Shown here: in pieces, positions 36,880 to 49,400 of the stretch
How positions within the stretch are numbered: position 1 is the stretch's first letter
Layout of the letters: each line of letters opens with the position of its first letter
NCBI GenBank assembly: GCA_013414765.1
Contig: CP058708.1
Span: 2,661,553 to 2,725,552, forward strand
Direction of reading: 5' to 3'
DNA length: 64,000 nt
From: Candidatus Accumulibacter cognatus
Lineage (GTDB): Bacteria > Pseudomonadota > Gammaproteobacteria > Burkholderiales > Rhodocyclaceae
Made by a program: the position numbers and the translations under genes
Notes under the pieces: generated by a model
What the model saw: the letters and a program-made list of their open reading frames with translations, nothing else
Told to the model about the DNA's origin: nothing
The model's database searches: none

Positions 36880-37212
36880 TCAGTCGGACTTGACCGCCAT
36901 TTGCACGCGCGTACGCGTCTCCAAGGCGTTGGGGTTCTCTGCCGTCATCGGATTCTCCAGGGTCAGAGGCGACGCTGGCATTATAGAGCGATATAGCGAG
37001 CGTCGGCCTGCGCGCTGGTAGCCGTGTGTTGCCCGCCGTGTCGCCATCATGGCCATCAGCTTTTCTCCGTCCGCGGGACCGACCGCAACGATTCGGGCCC
37101 TCGATCGGCGATAAGTACCGTTATAAACGACGACTGCGAGGCCGAACAGGTCATCGGCAGGAACAAGGCAGAAACAAGCGACCCGGGGAAAAACCGATAG
37201 AGTCGGCGCCAT
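36880..37212 (-). pseudogene. Diverged copy of the WGR-like gene found at 38731
   Basis: The segment DDLFGLAVVVYNGTYRRSR, then VAVGPADGEKLMAMM and HGYQRAG, matches the product of 38731-38979 closely, and the DNA (about 37015-37165) is about 87% identical to 38752-38905. The upstream part has only a poor match and lacks a good start site. The C-terminus runs on into 40 unrelated residues. It may be a decayed copy or a gene with a new N-terminus. The rest of the 36834-37365 gap shows nothing else. Confidence 0.5.
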
Positions 37213-37365
37213 GAAGCCATGCATTTCCAGGCTTGTGCTCGTGCCGCCAGCAGTGCTGCCAGTCCAAGTTTTACGCTGGATCAATATCCGGACGCACAAT
37301 CCAGTGTGAAATCGCGACACTGACGATACCAACCGCCGAAGCACCGACATTTTGAGGACAGACAC

Positions 37366-37942
37366 ATGGCCGAAATCCAGTTCGCTAACAACTTCAATGA
37401 CCTTTCGCACGCTCAGGGGGTCGATGCAGGCTTCCAGTTCGAGTTCTATTGCGAGCGCTGCTCTGATACCTGGCGTTCGGAGTCCGCTCCCTATCGCAGC
37501 GGTCAGGCTTCAGGCTGGGTTGGCAAAGCCGCCAGCATTCTCGGCGGAGTCCTCGGCAGTGTCGGTTCGGCGATCGATGGACTCGCGCAACATGGCTTTG
37601 GCGAGGCACGCGATAATGAATTTCGGCATGCGATCGAGCAGGCCAAGGCGCACTTTGCACTTTCACCGCTGCGGCAAATGTCACGCCTACGTTTGCGACC
37701 GTTGCTTCAATTCCGGTAGCGGGCTCTGCTACAACTGCGCGCCGGACGTCGAGGTAGAGATCAAGGCCGCGTGCAATCAGGGAGAGGTCCAGGGTGCGAC
37801 GGAGAACGCGGTCGCAGAGGGTGTTCGCCGCGGCAGCCGGCGCGAAGTCGGGCGAGGTCGGCAACTCGTCTGTCCGGCCTGCGGAGCAGAAACGCACGGT
37901 GCGAAGTTCTGCCCCGAATGCGGCGCCAGGACGAGCGGCTGA
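37366..37942 (+). pseudogene. Zinc-ribbon protein gene broken by a 7-bp tandem duplication
   Basis: ATG 37366 follows GAGGA at good spacing. The first 97 codons read MAEIQFANNFNDLSHAQG, FEFYCERCSDTW, a Gly-rich helix (SILGGVLGSVGSAIDGLA) and EFRHAIEQAKAHF. There GCACTTT is repeated twice in a row (37650-37663), which shifts the frame. The other frame then continues HRCGKCHAYVCDRCF, GLCYNCAPD and ends CPACGAETHGAKFCPECGA. Removing one 7-bp copy restores a single 190-residue protein with several Zn-binding Cys pairs. As read, translation stops after 117 residues. This could be recent inactivation, a slippage-prone phase switch or a sequencing error. Confidence 0.85.
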
Positions 37943-37992
37943 GTCTGTTGCATCTGACCCGCATCGTCATGACCGTTTCCCTCTCCTCCGAT

Positions 37993-38016
37993 CCCTCCCC
38001 CACAAGTAGGGGAGGG
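37993..38016. terminator. G/C hairpin after the zinc-ribbon gene
   Basis: CCCTCCCC and GGGGAGGG form a perfect 8-bp stem with an 8-nt loop. No T-run follows, so terminator function is uncertain; it may be a dispersed hairpin element. Confidence 0.35.
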
Positions 38017-38166
38017 AGAGATTCGTGAGTCGCTAACGCGACTTTCACATTATAAGAAGAGCACTGGCTGGCGAAACGGCACCAGGGGAGCTGTTGCCGT
38101 TGCCGGACTTCCCCCGGGTATTCACCCCAAATCTCGGCACCCAGGCCGCGAATCGGGAGCCCGCAG

Positions 38167-38721
38167 CTACCCCCCTGCCGATTGGCAAGCATCCGTCCGA
38201 TCCTGCCCAACCCAGATCAGGCGGCTGAGATCGAAACCGAGTTGGCGCGCTTTTACCAGTAACTGCTCGCGAACGTCGGCGGGCAGTCGCCGCTCGCGCG
38301 ACAGGATCCACAGGTAGTCACGGCTCGGGCCAACGACCAGTGACCAGAGGTAAGCATGCTCATCCAGTGCGGCGATATGGTAGCCGCCGTAGAAAGGGCC
38401 AATGAACGACACCTTCAGTGAAGCGAGCGTCGGTTCGCCAATGAACCGTGCCTGGCCGATGGCTTCCTTCCAGGCAGCCTTTTCTGCGCTGTAGCCGCAA
38501 TTGATCACTTTGACGCTGCCGTCTGGCTGCAGGCTGTACTGCGCCGAAACATCGCTGAGTCCGCGTTCGAAAGAGTGGTCGAGGCGGGCGATCTCGTACC
38601 ACTTCCCGAGGTAGCGATCGAGCTGGAACGGGCTGACCGGGGTGATTCCTTGAGGAACACTGGTGCAGGCCACGAGGAACAGAAGCGAATCTAAAAACAG
38701 AAGGATACGAAGAGGGCGCAT
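38167..38721 (-). CDS. blc: Outer-membrane lipocalin lipoprotein (Blc-like)
   Basis: A 184-residue protein with a lipoprotein signal peptide and lipobox (LLFLVAC, Cys19). The lipocalin motifs LDRYLGKWYEIARLDHSFE and, near the end, DYLWILSRERRLP are present. Bacterial lipocalins bind lysophospholipids or other hydrophobic ligands at the outer membrane and are often stress-induced. It lies 9 nt downstream of the WGR-like gene on the same strand. Confidence 0.92.
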   Translation of the reverse strand: MRPLRILLFLDSLLFLVACTSVPQGITPVSPFQLDRYLGKWYEIARLDHSFERGLSDVSAQYSLQPDGSVKVINCGYSAEKAAWKEAIGQARFIGEPTLASLKVSFIGPFYGGYHIAALDEHAYLWSLVVGPSRDYLWILSRERRLPADVREQLLVKARQLGFDLSRLIWVGQDRTDACQSAGG

Positions 38722-38730
38722 GCTCGTTAC

Positions 38731-38979
38731 CTACGCAGGGGGTGACTCGTCGACGCGCTGGTAGCCGTGTTTCGCCCGTCGTGCCGCCATCATGGCCATC
38801 AGCTTTTCACCGTCCGCAGGGCTGTCGACCGCAACGATTCGGACCCTCGATCGGCGATAACCGCCGTAATAGACGACGACTGCGAGGCCGAACAGGTCAT
38901 GGCCCAGCTCAAAGCAATAGAAGCGGCCATCGGGGCGTGTCCAGATTTCCATTGCACTATCGTACCGGTTTTCACGCAT
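38731..38979 (-). CDS. Small WGR-like domain protein
   Basis: About 82 residues from ATG 38977-38979 (MRENRYDSAMEIWTR). Other in-frame ATGs exist at 39012, 39003 and 38952, and none has a clear ribosome binding site. The core (EIWTRPDGRFYCFELG, LFGLAVVVYYGGYRRSR, EKLMAMMAARRAKHGYQ) has the shape of a WGR domain, often associated with nucleic-acid-binding proteins. It precedes the lipocalin gene and has a diverged copy at 36880-37212. Confidence 0.65.
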   Translation of the reverse strand: MRENRYDSAMEIWTRPDGRFYCFELGHDLFGLAVVVYYGGYRRSRVRIVAVDSPADGEKLMAMMAARRAKHGYQRVDESPPA

Positions 38980-39111
38980 CGTTGAATGGTCGAATACCCT
39001 CATTGACGGCATGCAGGCGCGGCTCGCAGCAGGTCTCAGGTGCGATACAATGCGCAGAACAAAAAACCATTTCTACGAAATGGCTTATCATGTGAAACTG
39101 GAAGAGATCCC

Positions 39112-42100
39112 ATGTCTGAACCGATAACGGCCGTCTGGCCCGGAAAATCCTATCCTTTGGGCTCCACCTGGGACGGCGCAGGAGTCAATTTCGCCTTGTT
39201 CTCCGAGCACGCGGAGAAAGTCGAATTATGCTTGTTCGACGCCAGTGGGCGGCTGGAACTACAGCGCATCGAGATCCTCGAGCAGACCGATCAAATCTGG
39301 CATGTCTATCTGCCCGAAGTCCGTCCCGGACAGTTGTACGGATACCGGGTGCATGGGCCTTACCGACCCGAGCAGGGGCACCGTTTCAACCCGCACAAGC
39401 TGTTGCTCGACCCTTACGCCAGAGCCATCGTCGGCGGGATCGAGTGGAGCGATGCCCAATTCGCTTACCGCATCGGCAGTCCACAGGAAGATCTGAGCTT
39501 CAGCCGTCGCGACAGTGCGCCCGGAATGCTCAGGTGCCAAGTCATCGATCCGGATTTTGACTGGGAAGGCGACCAGCGCCCCAACATCCCCTGGCACCAA
39601 ACCGTGATTTATGAACTGCATGTCAAGGGTTTCACCCAACTGCATCCGCATGTTCCACCCGAATTGCGCGGTACCTATGCCGGACTGAGTGCCGGGCCGG
39701 TCATCGACCACCTCAAGCACCTGGGTGTGACGGCAGTGGAGTTCCTGCCGATACAGACCTTTGTGGATGATCGCCATCTGCTGGAGAAGGGGCTGAAGAA
39801 TTACTGGGGATACAATTCGATCGGCTATTTTGCTCCCGAGCCACGCTATTCCGCCAGCGGCCAGATCAACGAGTTCAAGCATCTGGTCAAGACGCTGCAC
39901 GCAGCCGGTATCGAGGTCATCATGGATGTGGTCTACAACCACACCGCCGAAGGCAACCATCTGGGACCAACACTATGCTTCCGAGGTATCGACAATGCTG
40001 CCTATTATCGCCTGGTGGCAGGCAACCTTCGTTACTACATGGATTACACCGGTTGTGGCAATACCTTGAACATGATGCATCCGCGGGTATTGCAGCTGAT
40101 CATGGACAGCCTGCGCTACTGGGTGATCGAGATGCACGTCGATGGTTTTCGCTTCGACCTGGCGGCGGCATTGGCGAGGGAACTGCACGAGGTCGATCAA
40201 CTCGGCGCATTCATGGACATCATTCACCAGGACCCGGTCCTGTCACAGGTGAAACTGATTGCGGAACCCTGGGACCTCGGCGAAGGCGGCTATCAGGTGG
40301 GCAACTTTCCGGTCGGCTGGACCGAGTGGAACGGCCGATACCGCGATGTGGTGCGCGACTACTGGCGGGGCGAGGGTGGCCTGATGGGACAGTTGGCTCA
40401 CCGGCTGACCGGTTCGAGCGATCTGTATCAGCACAGCGGTCGTCGGCCCTATGCCAGTATCAACTTCATTACCGCCCATGACGGCTTTACGCTCTACGAT
40501 CTGGTCAGCCATAACGAAAAGCACAACGCTGCCAATGGCGAAGACAACCGTGATGGCGACTCGCACAACCGCAGCTGGAACTGCGGCGCCGAGGGCGACA
40601 CCACCGACCCGGAGGTGCTGCAGCTGCGGGAGCGGCAGCGACGCAATCTGCTGGCGACACTGCTGCTTTCGCAAGGCGTGCCGATGCTGCTCGCCGGTGA
40701 TGAAATGGGCCGGACGCAATGTGGCAACAACAACGCCTATTGTCAGGACAATGAACTGAGCTGGCTCGATTGGCAACTGGCCTGGATGCCCGCAAACCGT
40801 GAACTGTTCGAATTCACCCGCCGCCTGATCGATCTGCGCAAAGCCCATCCAGCGCTACGTCGGCGACATTTCTTCCAGGGGCAGCGCATCCGCGGCGCGG
40901 GCGTCCGGGACATCATCTGGCTGCATCCGACGGGAAGCGAAATCAGTGATGAGGACTGGGACCATCATTATGCCCGTTGCTTCGGTGTGTACCTGATCGG
41001 CGAGGCCCTGGAAGAACAGGACGAGCGTGGCCGATGGGTCAAGGACGATGATTTTCTGCTGTTGCTCAATAGCCATTACGAGGCGATCCGGTTTACGCTC
41101 CCGTGGAAGGGAAACAGCGAGCTGGTTCTGGATAGCGCTCTATCGGAGGAGGGTGGTAATGGCCGGCCGTGCATGGGACCGACCTATCTCTTGCAGGGCC
41201 GTTCGCTGGCGCTGTTGACGCAGCGGCGGCAAGCCGGCCAGGTGGCGGTGCCATTGTTGCGGCGGCGTTATTTCATGCCCGTTGGCGCACAGCTACTGGA
41301 AGGTGGCCGGATTCGGTTCCGTCTGTGGGCGCCGCTGGCGGAGCGGGTGGAGGTGTCGCTGGAAGAGCCGGGTGGCACCGTTCATCTGCCGATGGAGGCG
41401 AGGGAAGCGGGCTGGTACGAATTGAGCACCGATCGGGCCAGGGTGGGCGATCTCTACCGGTACCGGATCGACGGCGTCGGAGAATTCCCGGATCCGGCTT
41501 CGCGTTACAACCCCCTGGGCGTACACGGTCCCAGCCAGTTATTGGACCCCGGTCAGTTCGTCTGGAACGACCGCAACTGGCGGGGCCGGCCCTGGGAAGA
41601 GGCGGTCCTCTATGAACTGCACGTCGGCGCCTTTACCCCGCAGGGCACCTTTGCAGCGGTTCGGGGACGGCTTGATTACCTGCGTGAACTGGGGGTGACC
41701 GCCATCCAGTTGCTGCCGGTCGCCGCTTTTGCCGGGGCACACAACTGGGGTTACGACGGCGTGCTGCCGTTTGCGCCCGCAGCCAGCTACGGCCATCCGG
41801 ACGAACTGAAAGATCTGATTCAGACGGCTCACCACAAGGGGCTGATGGTATTGCTGGACCTTGCCTGTCACTACTTCGGTCCCGAAGGCAATTATCTGCA
41901 TCTTTACGCGCCAGCGTTCTTCGCGACCGATGCGACCGGTCTGGCCGGCCGCAGTATCGATGCAGCGAACCCGGTGGTGCGCGAGTTCATCATCCACAAT
42001 GCGCTGTACTGGCTGGCAGAGTTCCACTTCGACGGCCTGCGCCTGAATGCCGCGCTGCTGCAGGAGCAGGCGGGGCAGCCGGATCTGTTGGAGGCGCTGG

Positions 42101-43035
42101 CTCACGCCGTCCGCGAAGGACCTGGCAGAGAGCGTCATTGCCACCTGCTGCTCGGCCATGATCGGCGTGCCGCGCGCTATATCCATTGGCATGATCACAG
42201 CGTGCCACGCCGCTACGAAGCAGTCTGGAATGACACGGCCCAGCAGGCCGTGCAGGAGGTGCTGATCGGTGCTGGCGTGGCCGCTGTCGATCGGCCGCTC
42301 GAGCGGTTGGGCGCGTGTTTGAGCCGGGGGATCACCGCTGGCGGGCCAGATTCCCTGTTACCCAGCGCTTTCGTGACCTTCCTGCAGGATCATGCCTGCA
42401 TTGGTAATCGCGCTCTGGGCGAGCGTCTTCACCAATTGGTGTCGCCGCGACCGCTGGGGGCCATGGTGGCGACCACGCTCCTGGCACCGATGCCGCCGGC
42501 GCTGTTCATGGGCGAGGAGTTCGCCGCCACCCAGCCGTTCCTGTATTTTTGCGATTTCAACCCGGATCTGATCAAGAAGATCGCCATCAACCGGCGCAAG
42601 TCCTTTGCCCATCTGCCGGGATTTCGCACGCCCAAAGCGCGGGCCCGCATTCCCGACCCCACCCATCCGGCCACCTTTGCGCGCTGCCAACTGGATTGGA
42701 ACAGCGTGAATCACTCACCGCACGCGGACTGGCTGGATTTCTATCGCCGCCTGCTGGCGGTTCGCCATCGGCAAATCACTACCCGCCTGGCGGGAATGCA
42801 TGAGGAAGCGGTGCAGTTTACCCTGCCAGGCGAACACGGGTTATCTATCCGCTGGACGCTCGGAGATGACTCGGTGCTGACCCTGCTGGGCAATTACGGC
42901 GACCTTCCGCTGGCGGGACTGCAACGGCCCGAAGGCGTGGTTCTGTGGGCCGAACCCGGTGAAGCCGAGCATGCGCTCAACCAGGGCCAATTGCCGCCAT
43001 GGTCGGTGGTGTGGTTGTTGCGGGCCGCCGGCTGA
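39112..43035 (+). CDS. glgX: Glycogen debranching enzyme (GlgX) fused to a catalytically degenerate TreZ-like half
   Basis: A 1307-residue protein; ATG 39112 follows GAAGAGATCCC. Residues about 1-730 are a complete isoamylase-type GlgX: CBM48 ([20 protein letters not shown]), then GH13 with D349 (DGFRFDLA), E385 (AEPWD) and D457 (TAHDGF), all intact. Residues about 735-1307 match maltooligosyl-trehalose trehalohydrolase (TreZ): [42 protein letters not shown] and FGPEGNYL. In this half the nucleophile Asp is N979 (FDGLRLNA), the acid Glu is G1015 (HLLLGHDRR), and the third Asp is A1095 ([13 protein letters not shown]). The second half is therefore probably not a hydrolase but could bind glucans or give structure. 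GlgX trims short branches from glycogen left by phosphorylase. Confidence 0.9.
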   Translation: MSEPITAVWPGKSYPLGSTWDGAGVNFALFSEHAEKVELCLFDASGRLELQRIEILEQTDQIWHVYLPEVRPGQLYGYRVHGPYRPEQGHRFNPHKLLLDPYARAIVGGIEWSDAQFAYRIGSPQEDLSFSRRDSAPGMLRCQVIDPDFDWEGDQRPNIPWHQTVIYELHVKGFTQLHPHVPPELRGTYAGLSAGPVIDHLKHLGVTAVEFLPIQTFVDDRHLLEKGLKNYWGYNSIGYFAPEPRYSASGQINEFKHLVKTLHAAGIEVIMDVVYNHTAEGNHLGPTLCFRGIDNAAYYRLVAGNLRYYMDYTGCGNTLNMMHPRVLQLIMDSLRYWVIEMHVDGFRFDLAAALARELHEVDQLGAFMDIIHQDPVLSQVKLIAEPWDLGEGGYQVGNFPVGWTEWNGRYRDVVRDYWRGEGGLMGQLAHRLTGSSDLYQHSGRRPYASINFITAHDGFTLYDLVSHNEKHNAANGEDNRDGDSHNRSWNCGAEGDTTDPEVLQLRERQRRNLLATLLLSQGVPMLLAGDEMGRTQCGNNNAYCQDNELSWLDWQLAWMPANRELFEFTRRLIDLRKAHPALRRRHFFQGQRIRGAGVRDIIWLHPTGSEISDEDWDHHYARCFGVYLIGEALEEQDERGRWVKDDDFLLLLNSHYEAIRFTLPWKGNSELVLDSALSEEGGNGRPCMGPTYLLQGRSLALLTQRRQAGQVAVPLLRRRYFMPVGAQLLEGGRIRFRLWAPLAERVEVSLEEPGGTVHLPMEAREAGWYELSTDRARVGDLYRYRIDGVGEFPDPASRYNPLGVHGPSQLLDPGQFVWNDRNWRGRPWEEAVLYELHVGAFTPQGTFAAVRGRLDYLRELGVTAIQLLPVAAFAGAHNWGYDGVLPFAPAASYGHPDELKDLIQTAHHKGLMVLLDLACHYFGPEGNYLHLYAPAFFATDATGLAGRSIDAANPVVREFIIHNALYWLAEFHFDGLRLNAALLQEQAGQPDLLEALAHAVREGPGRERHCHLLLGHDRRAARYIHWHDHSVPRRYEAVWNDTAQQAVQEVLIGAGVAAVDRPLERLGACLSRGITAGGPDSLLPSAFVTFLQDHACIGNRALGERLHQLVSPRPLGAMVATTLLAPMPPALFMGEEFAATQPFLYFCDFNPDLIKKIAINRRKSFAHLPGFRTPKARARIPDPTHPATFARCQLDWNSVNHSPHADWLDFYRRLLAVRHRQITTRLAGMHEEAVQFTLPGEHGLSIRWTLGDDSVLTLLGNYGDLPLAGLQRPEGVVLWAEPGEAEHALNQGQLPPWSVVWLLRAAG

Positions 43036-43179
43036 GAGCTTGTCAAGAAATATTTCGCTCGCCCTTAGCCCTCGTGGGCAACAAGCGGCGGCGCGCGGTG
43101 CATGCTCTTCGTCACCTGCCTCGGCGTGCATCTGGCGATGCACCGGCAGCAGCCGCTACGCTGAAGGCGTTATGGATGG

Positions 43180-43217
43180 AAAAAGGCCCTTCGCCGCACT
43201 TCACTGTGGCGAGGGGC
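43180..43217 (-). terminator. Rho-independent terminator of katG
   Basis: On the minus strand a GC-rich stem (CCCTCGCCAC pairing with GCGGCGAAGGG, slightly imperfect) is followed by CCTTTTT. It lies about 17 bp after the katG stop. Confidence 0.7.
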
Positions 43218-43233
43218 GATTGCATCGGTCCGC

Positions 43234-45423
<2,190 letters not shown>

Positions 45424-45677
45424 CTATCTCCTGAGAGAGATCGTTGATAAAAGCTGCGTGGGCGCACTTGCCCGGATCGCTGCTGCCCGGCCAAGCATTG
45501 TTCCACGGGTCAATGCTTGGTGAATGCGTCTCGGCGATGAGTGCGGGTGGTTTCACCCACATTCCGCTAGCTGCCTGCATGGCGACCTCGCTTGCTCCCG
45601 TCCGTTTTCTGTCGGGGCATGCAAATAGTCTAGGTGGCTGCATTCGATTTTCAAAGTCAATTTTATAGATTGCTTCG

Positions 45678-45692
45678 ATAGTCATAGACTAT
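45678..45692. promoter_or_regulatory. Possible OxyR half-operator (ATAG-N7-CTAT)
   Basis: ATAGTCATAGACTAT fits the ATAG-N7-CTAT consensus and is a near-perfect inverted repeat; another ATAG lies at 45665. It is about 260 bp before katG, rather far, and only one dimer half is clear. Suggestive, not established. Confidence 0.35.
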
Positions 45693-45711
45693 TGAAAAGA
45701 CTGCGACGGTG

Positions 45712-46245
45712 TTGCATCTGCACGACATGCAGGACGAGGATCTCTGGAATCCCGGCTCGACCAAGCCGTTCCGCCATCCCAACGTAGGCACCGCTGCTGC
45801 CGTCGGCACCACCACAGTGTTGCCAAGACGTTCTCCGCAGCCAGCCTGATCGTGCAGTGGGTCGCCTTTGCCTTCCTGAGAAATGGCCTGCCCTTGCCCC
45901 TGGTGGCCGGCGCTCCCTTCGTCTGGCACACGCACGAACTGCTCTTCGGCTTCACGCTCGCTGCAGTCGCCGGCTTCGCACGCACGGCCATCCTCGAATT
46001 TACCGGCCCCGCCTTTGTACCGGCAAGGCCGGTGCGCGCACTGTTTGCACTGTGGCTCGCCAGCCGCGCCGGCTTCTGGTCAGGCGCCTGGCTCGGGTTA
46101 CCGATCCTCGTTGTCGCCGGCTTCGCGCATCTCGGCCTCATCGCTGGACTCGTCGCGCTGCTCGCGCCACTCCTTTTCAGCGACCCGGAGCGCAAGCATC
46201 TCTCCTTCCTCTGGGCGCTCGCCGCCTTCACCGTCCTGAGGTGTT
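45712..46245 (+). pseudogene. NnrS-family membrane protein remnant
   Basis: A first frame reads HDMQDEDLWNPGSTKPFRHP and VGTAAAVGTTTV. After a shift near 45820 another frame reads AKTFSAASLIVQWVAFAFL, PFVWHTHELLFGFTLAAVAG, FVPARPVRALFALWLASRAG and several more hydrophobic segments, as in NnrS haem/copper membrane proteins of denitrifiers. The domain stops at about 46245 where unrelated sequence begins. A full NnrS is about 400 residues; fewer than 180 remain. The rest of the 45421-46484 gap holds nothing I recognise. Confidence 0.6.
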
Positions 46246-46484
46246 CGAGAAGCCTGAGGCACTCGCGTGTTGTATCAGGCAAGCCACTCCTGAAAATACG
46301 CCAATCTTGGCAAGCAAGACCGAAGCATCCACCAGAAACTGCCTCGCAGGGGTGATCAATTGATTATAATCAGACTGTTACCGAAGAGTGACAGTGAGCC
46401 GCCCAAGTTCTGCAGGCATGTGCGATGTGACCAGGGAGGCGGCACTGCTTGTTGGTTTCCCCATCACTGACAACAGGGGGCATC

Positions 46485-49400
46485 ATGACCATTGCAAACT
46501 TGACCTTGGCCCAGGTACTGGACCAGCTCAACTCGGGTCGGAGCTGGAGCGGTGCCAGTATCAGCTATTCGTTTCCGAACACGGCCCCGGGTCTGTACTC
46601 GCAAGGCGAGGCTGCGGCGTTCCGTGCATTCGATGCCGATCAGCGGTCGATGATGACCCTGGCGATGGTCACCTGGGACGATCTGATCTCTCCGAACTTT
46701 GTGCAGGGCACGGCGGGCACCACCCACATCGAGTTTGGCTACACCACCTCCAATATCGGCTTCGCCCACGCCTACTACCCGGAAATCGGCAGCGCCTGGT
46801 TCAACAACACCGAACCGGACCTGATCACGCCGCTGATCGGCGGCTACGGTTTTGATACTTTCATCCATGAACTCGGGCATGCGCTGGGCCTCAACCACAT
46901 GGGCGACTACAACGGCAATGGCAACTGGGCACCTTCGTCGTACCAGGATAGCGTGGTGCTGTCGGTGATGTCCTACTTCGGCCCGCGCTACGCGGCGCCC
47001 TATTACTCGTCCGAGGTAATGCAGGCCGACTGGACTGGCAGCGATGGCCGGACCTACTCGGCGCAGACACCGATGCTCAACGACGTCATGGCGATCCAGG
47101 CAATTTATGGTGCCTCCACCAGTACGCGGCTGGACAACACGGTCTACGGCTTTGGGAGCAACATCGTCGACAGCACCCGTGCGATCTATGACTTCTCCCT
47201 CAATGCGCATCCGATCCTGACTCTCTACGACGCGGGCGGTCTGGATACCCTGAACCTGAGCGGCTGGTCGACGCCCAGCCGCATCGACCTGCACGCCGGC
47301 GCGTTCTCGTCAGGTAATGACATGAGCAATAACATCGCGATCGCCTACAATGCGACGATCGAGAACGCCGAGGGCGGCGGTGGCAATGATGTGATCACCG
47401 GCAACGACACGGCCAACCTGTTGCGCGGCGCCGCCGGCAATGACGAGCTCTACGGCAGTGCCGGTGACGATACGCTGATCGGCGGCACCGGCAACGACGA
47501 CCTTCGTGGCGGCGCCGGTACCGACACAGCGGTGTTCGAGGGCAGTTTCGCCAGCTATACCATCAGCAGTAGCGGCGGTGTGCTGACCATCAGCAGCTCG
47601 GCCAGCGGCAGCGACCGGATCAGCGAGGTAGAACGTTTTCAGTTCGCCGACAGCACGCGCACGCTCGACCAGTTGTCTGCCGATAGCGACACCACTGCAC
47701 CGCAACTGGTGAGCCTGAACCCGTTGGACGACGGCAGCAACGTCGCCGTCGGTGCAAATCTGGTACTCAGCTTCGACGAGGCCATCAAGGCCGGCAACGG
47801 TACGATCAGCATCTACAACAGCGACGGCAGCCTGGCGCGCAGCATCAACGCTGTTGATGCGACACAGGTGCGCATCAATGGCAGCACCGTGATCGTCGAC
47901 CCTGCCACCGATCTGCTGGCCAGCCGTGGTTACTACATCACCCTGTCGGCCGGCGCATTGACCGACCTCGCCGACAATCCCTTCGCTGGCATCAGCGGCG
48001 CGACCCGCTGGAACTTCAACACCGGCAGCACCGACAGCAGTGCTCCACAGATCGTGGCGCTGACGCCGGCTGACGACAGCGGTAACGTCGCGCGCAATGC
48101 CAACCTGGTGATCGTCTTCAACGAGAGTGTTCGCACCGGCAGTGGCAACCTCAATATCCGCGATGCACTTGGAGAGCTTCGCACGATTGCGGTGACCGAT
48201 GCCAGCCAGGTCACGATTGACGGCAGTACGGTGACGATCAATCCAACGGCAGATCTGGCAGCTGGCGCCAGCTACACCATTACCGTCGATGCAGGTGCTT
48301 TCCACGACCTGGCCGGCAATCCCCATGGCGGCATAATGACGACCAGTGCCTGGAACTTCAGTACCAGCGCCACTACGGTGACCGACGACTATCCTTACAG
48401 CACCGACACCCCTGGGCTGGTCGTCGTCAATGGCGCAAGCGCATCGGGGACGATCGAAGTGCCTAACGACCAGGACCTGTTACGGGTCGAGTTGCTGGCT
48501 GGCGTCAACTACACCTTCGACCTCCAGCGCAAGGCTGGTGGCCTAGCCGATCCCTTCCTCGTGCTGTTCAGTCCGACCATCACGCAGGTGGCCTTCGATG
48601 ACGACAGCGGCGGTTCCGGCAACGCACGCATCAGCTATACGGCATTGACGACCGGCTCGTACTACCTGGCCGTTGTCGACTACGGCATCGGCACCGGCGG
48701 CTACACCTTGCGGGCCACGACCGCCGATTCGGTGGCGCCCACCCTGGTCAACCGGACGCCAGCCGACGATACGCAGGCCGTCAGCGTCAGTGCCGATCTC
48801 GTGCTGGACTTCAGCGAAACGGTGCTGGCCGGTAGCGGCAGCCTCCGGATCTACAACAGCAACGGCAGTCTGGTGCGCGAGATCCATGCCAGCGACAGCG
48901 CGGGGGTGCGTATCGCGGGCAACCGTGTCACCCTCAATCCGGGCGAGAACCTGCCTGCAGGCACCAGCTTCTACGTCAATATCGACGCCAATGCCTTCCG
49001 CGATGCCTCGGGCAACACCTATGCGGGCCTTTTCGACACGAGTTCGTGGAACTTCAGCACCGCTGCCGTGACGTCGACCGACGACTATCCATTGAGCTTG
49101 AACACTACGGGGATGGTCACCGTCAATGGTCCGGCACTCAACGCCCGTATCGACAGCAGCAACGACGGTGACCTGTTCAAGGTGGACCTGAGCACTGGTG
49201 TCACCTACCTCTTCGACATGATCAGCCCGCTCAGCAGTGCGGTGGACCCTTTCCTGGTGCTCTACGGAATGCAGCCCGAGGTGAACCTGATCACCTACGA
49301 CGATGACGGTGGTCCGCTGCCGCTGGATTCGCGGATCTACTACACCCCCTCCACCTCGGGGACCTACTATCTGGCGGCCTACGACTATGCCGAGGCGACC

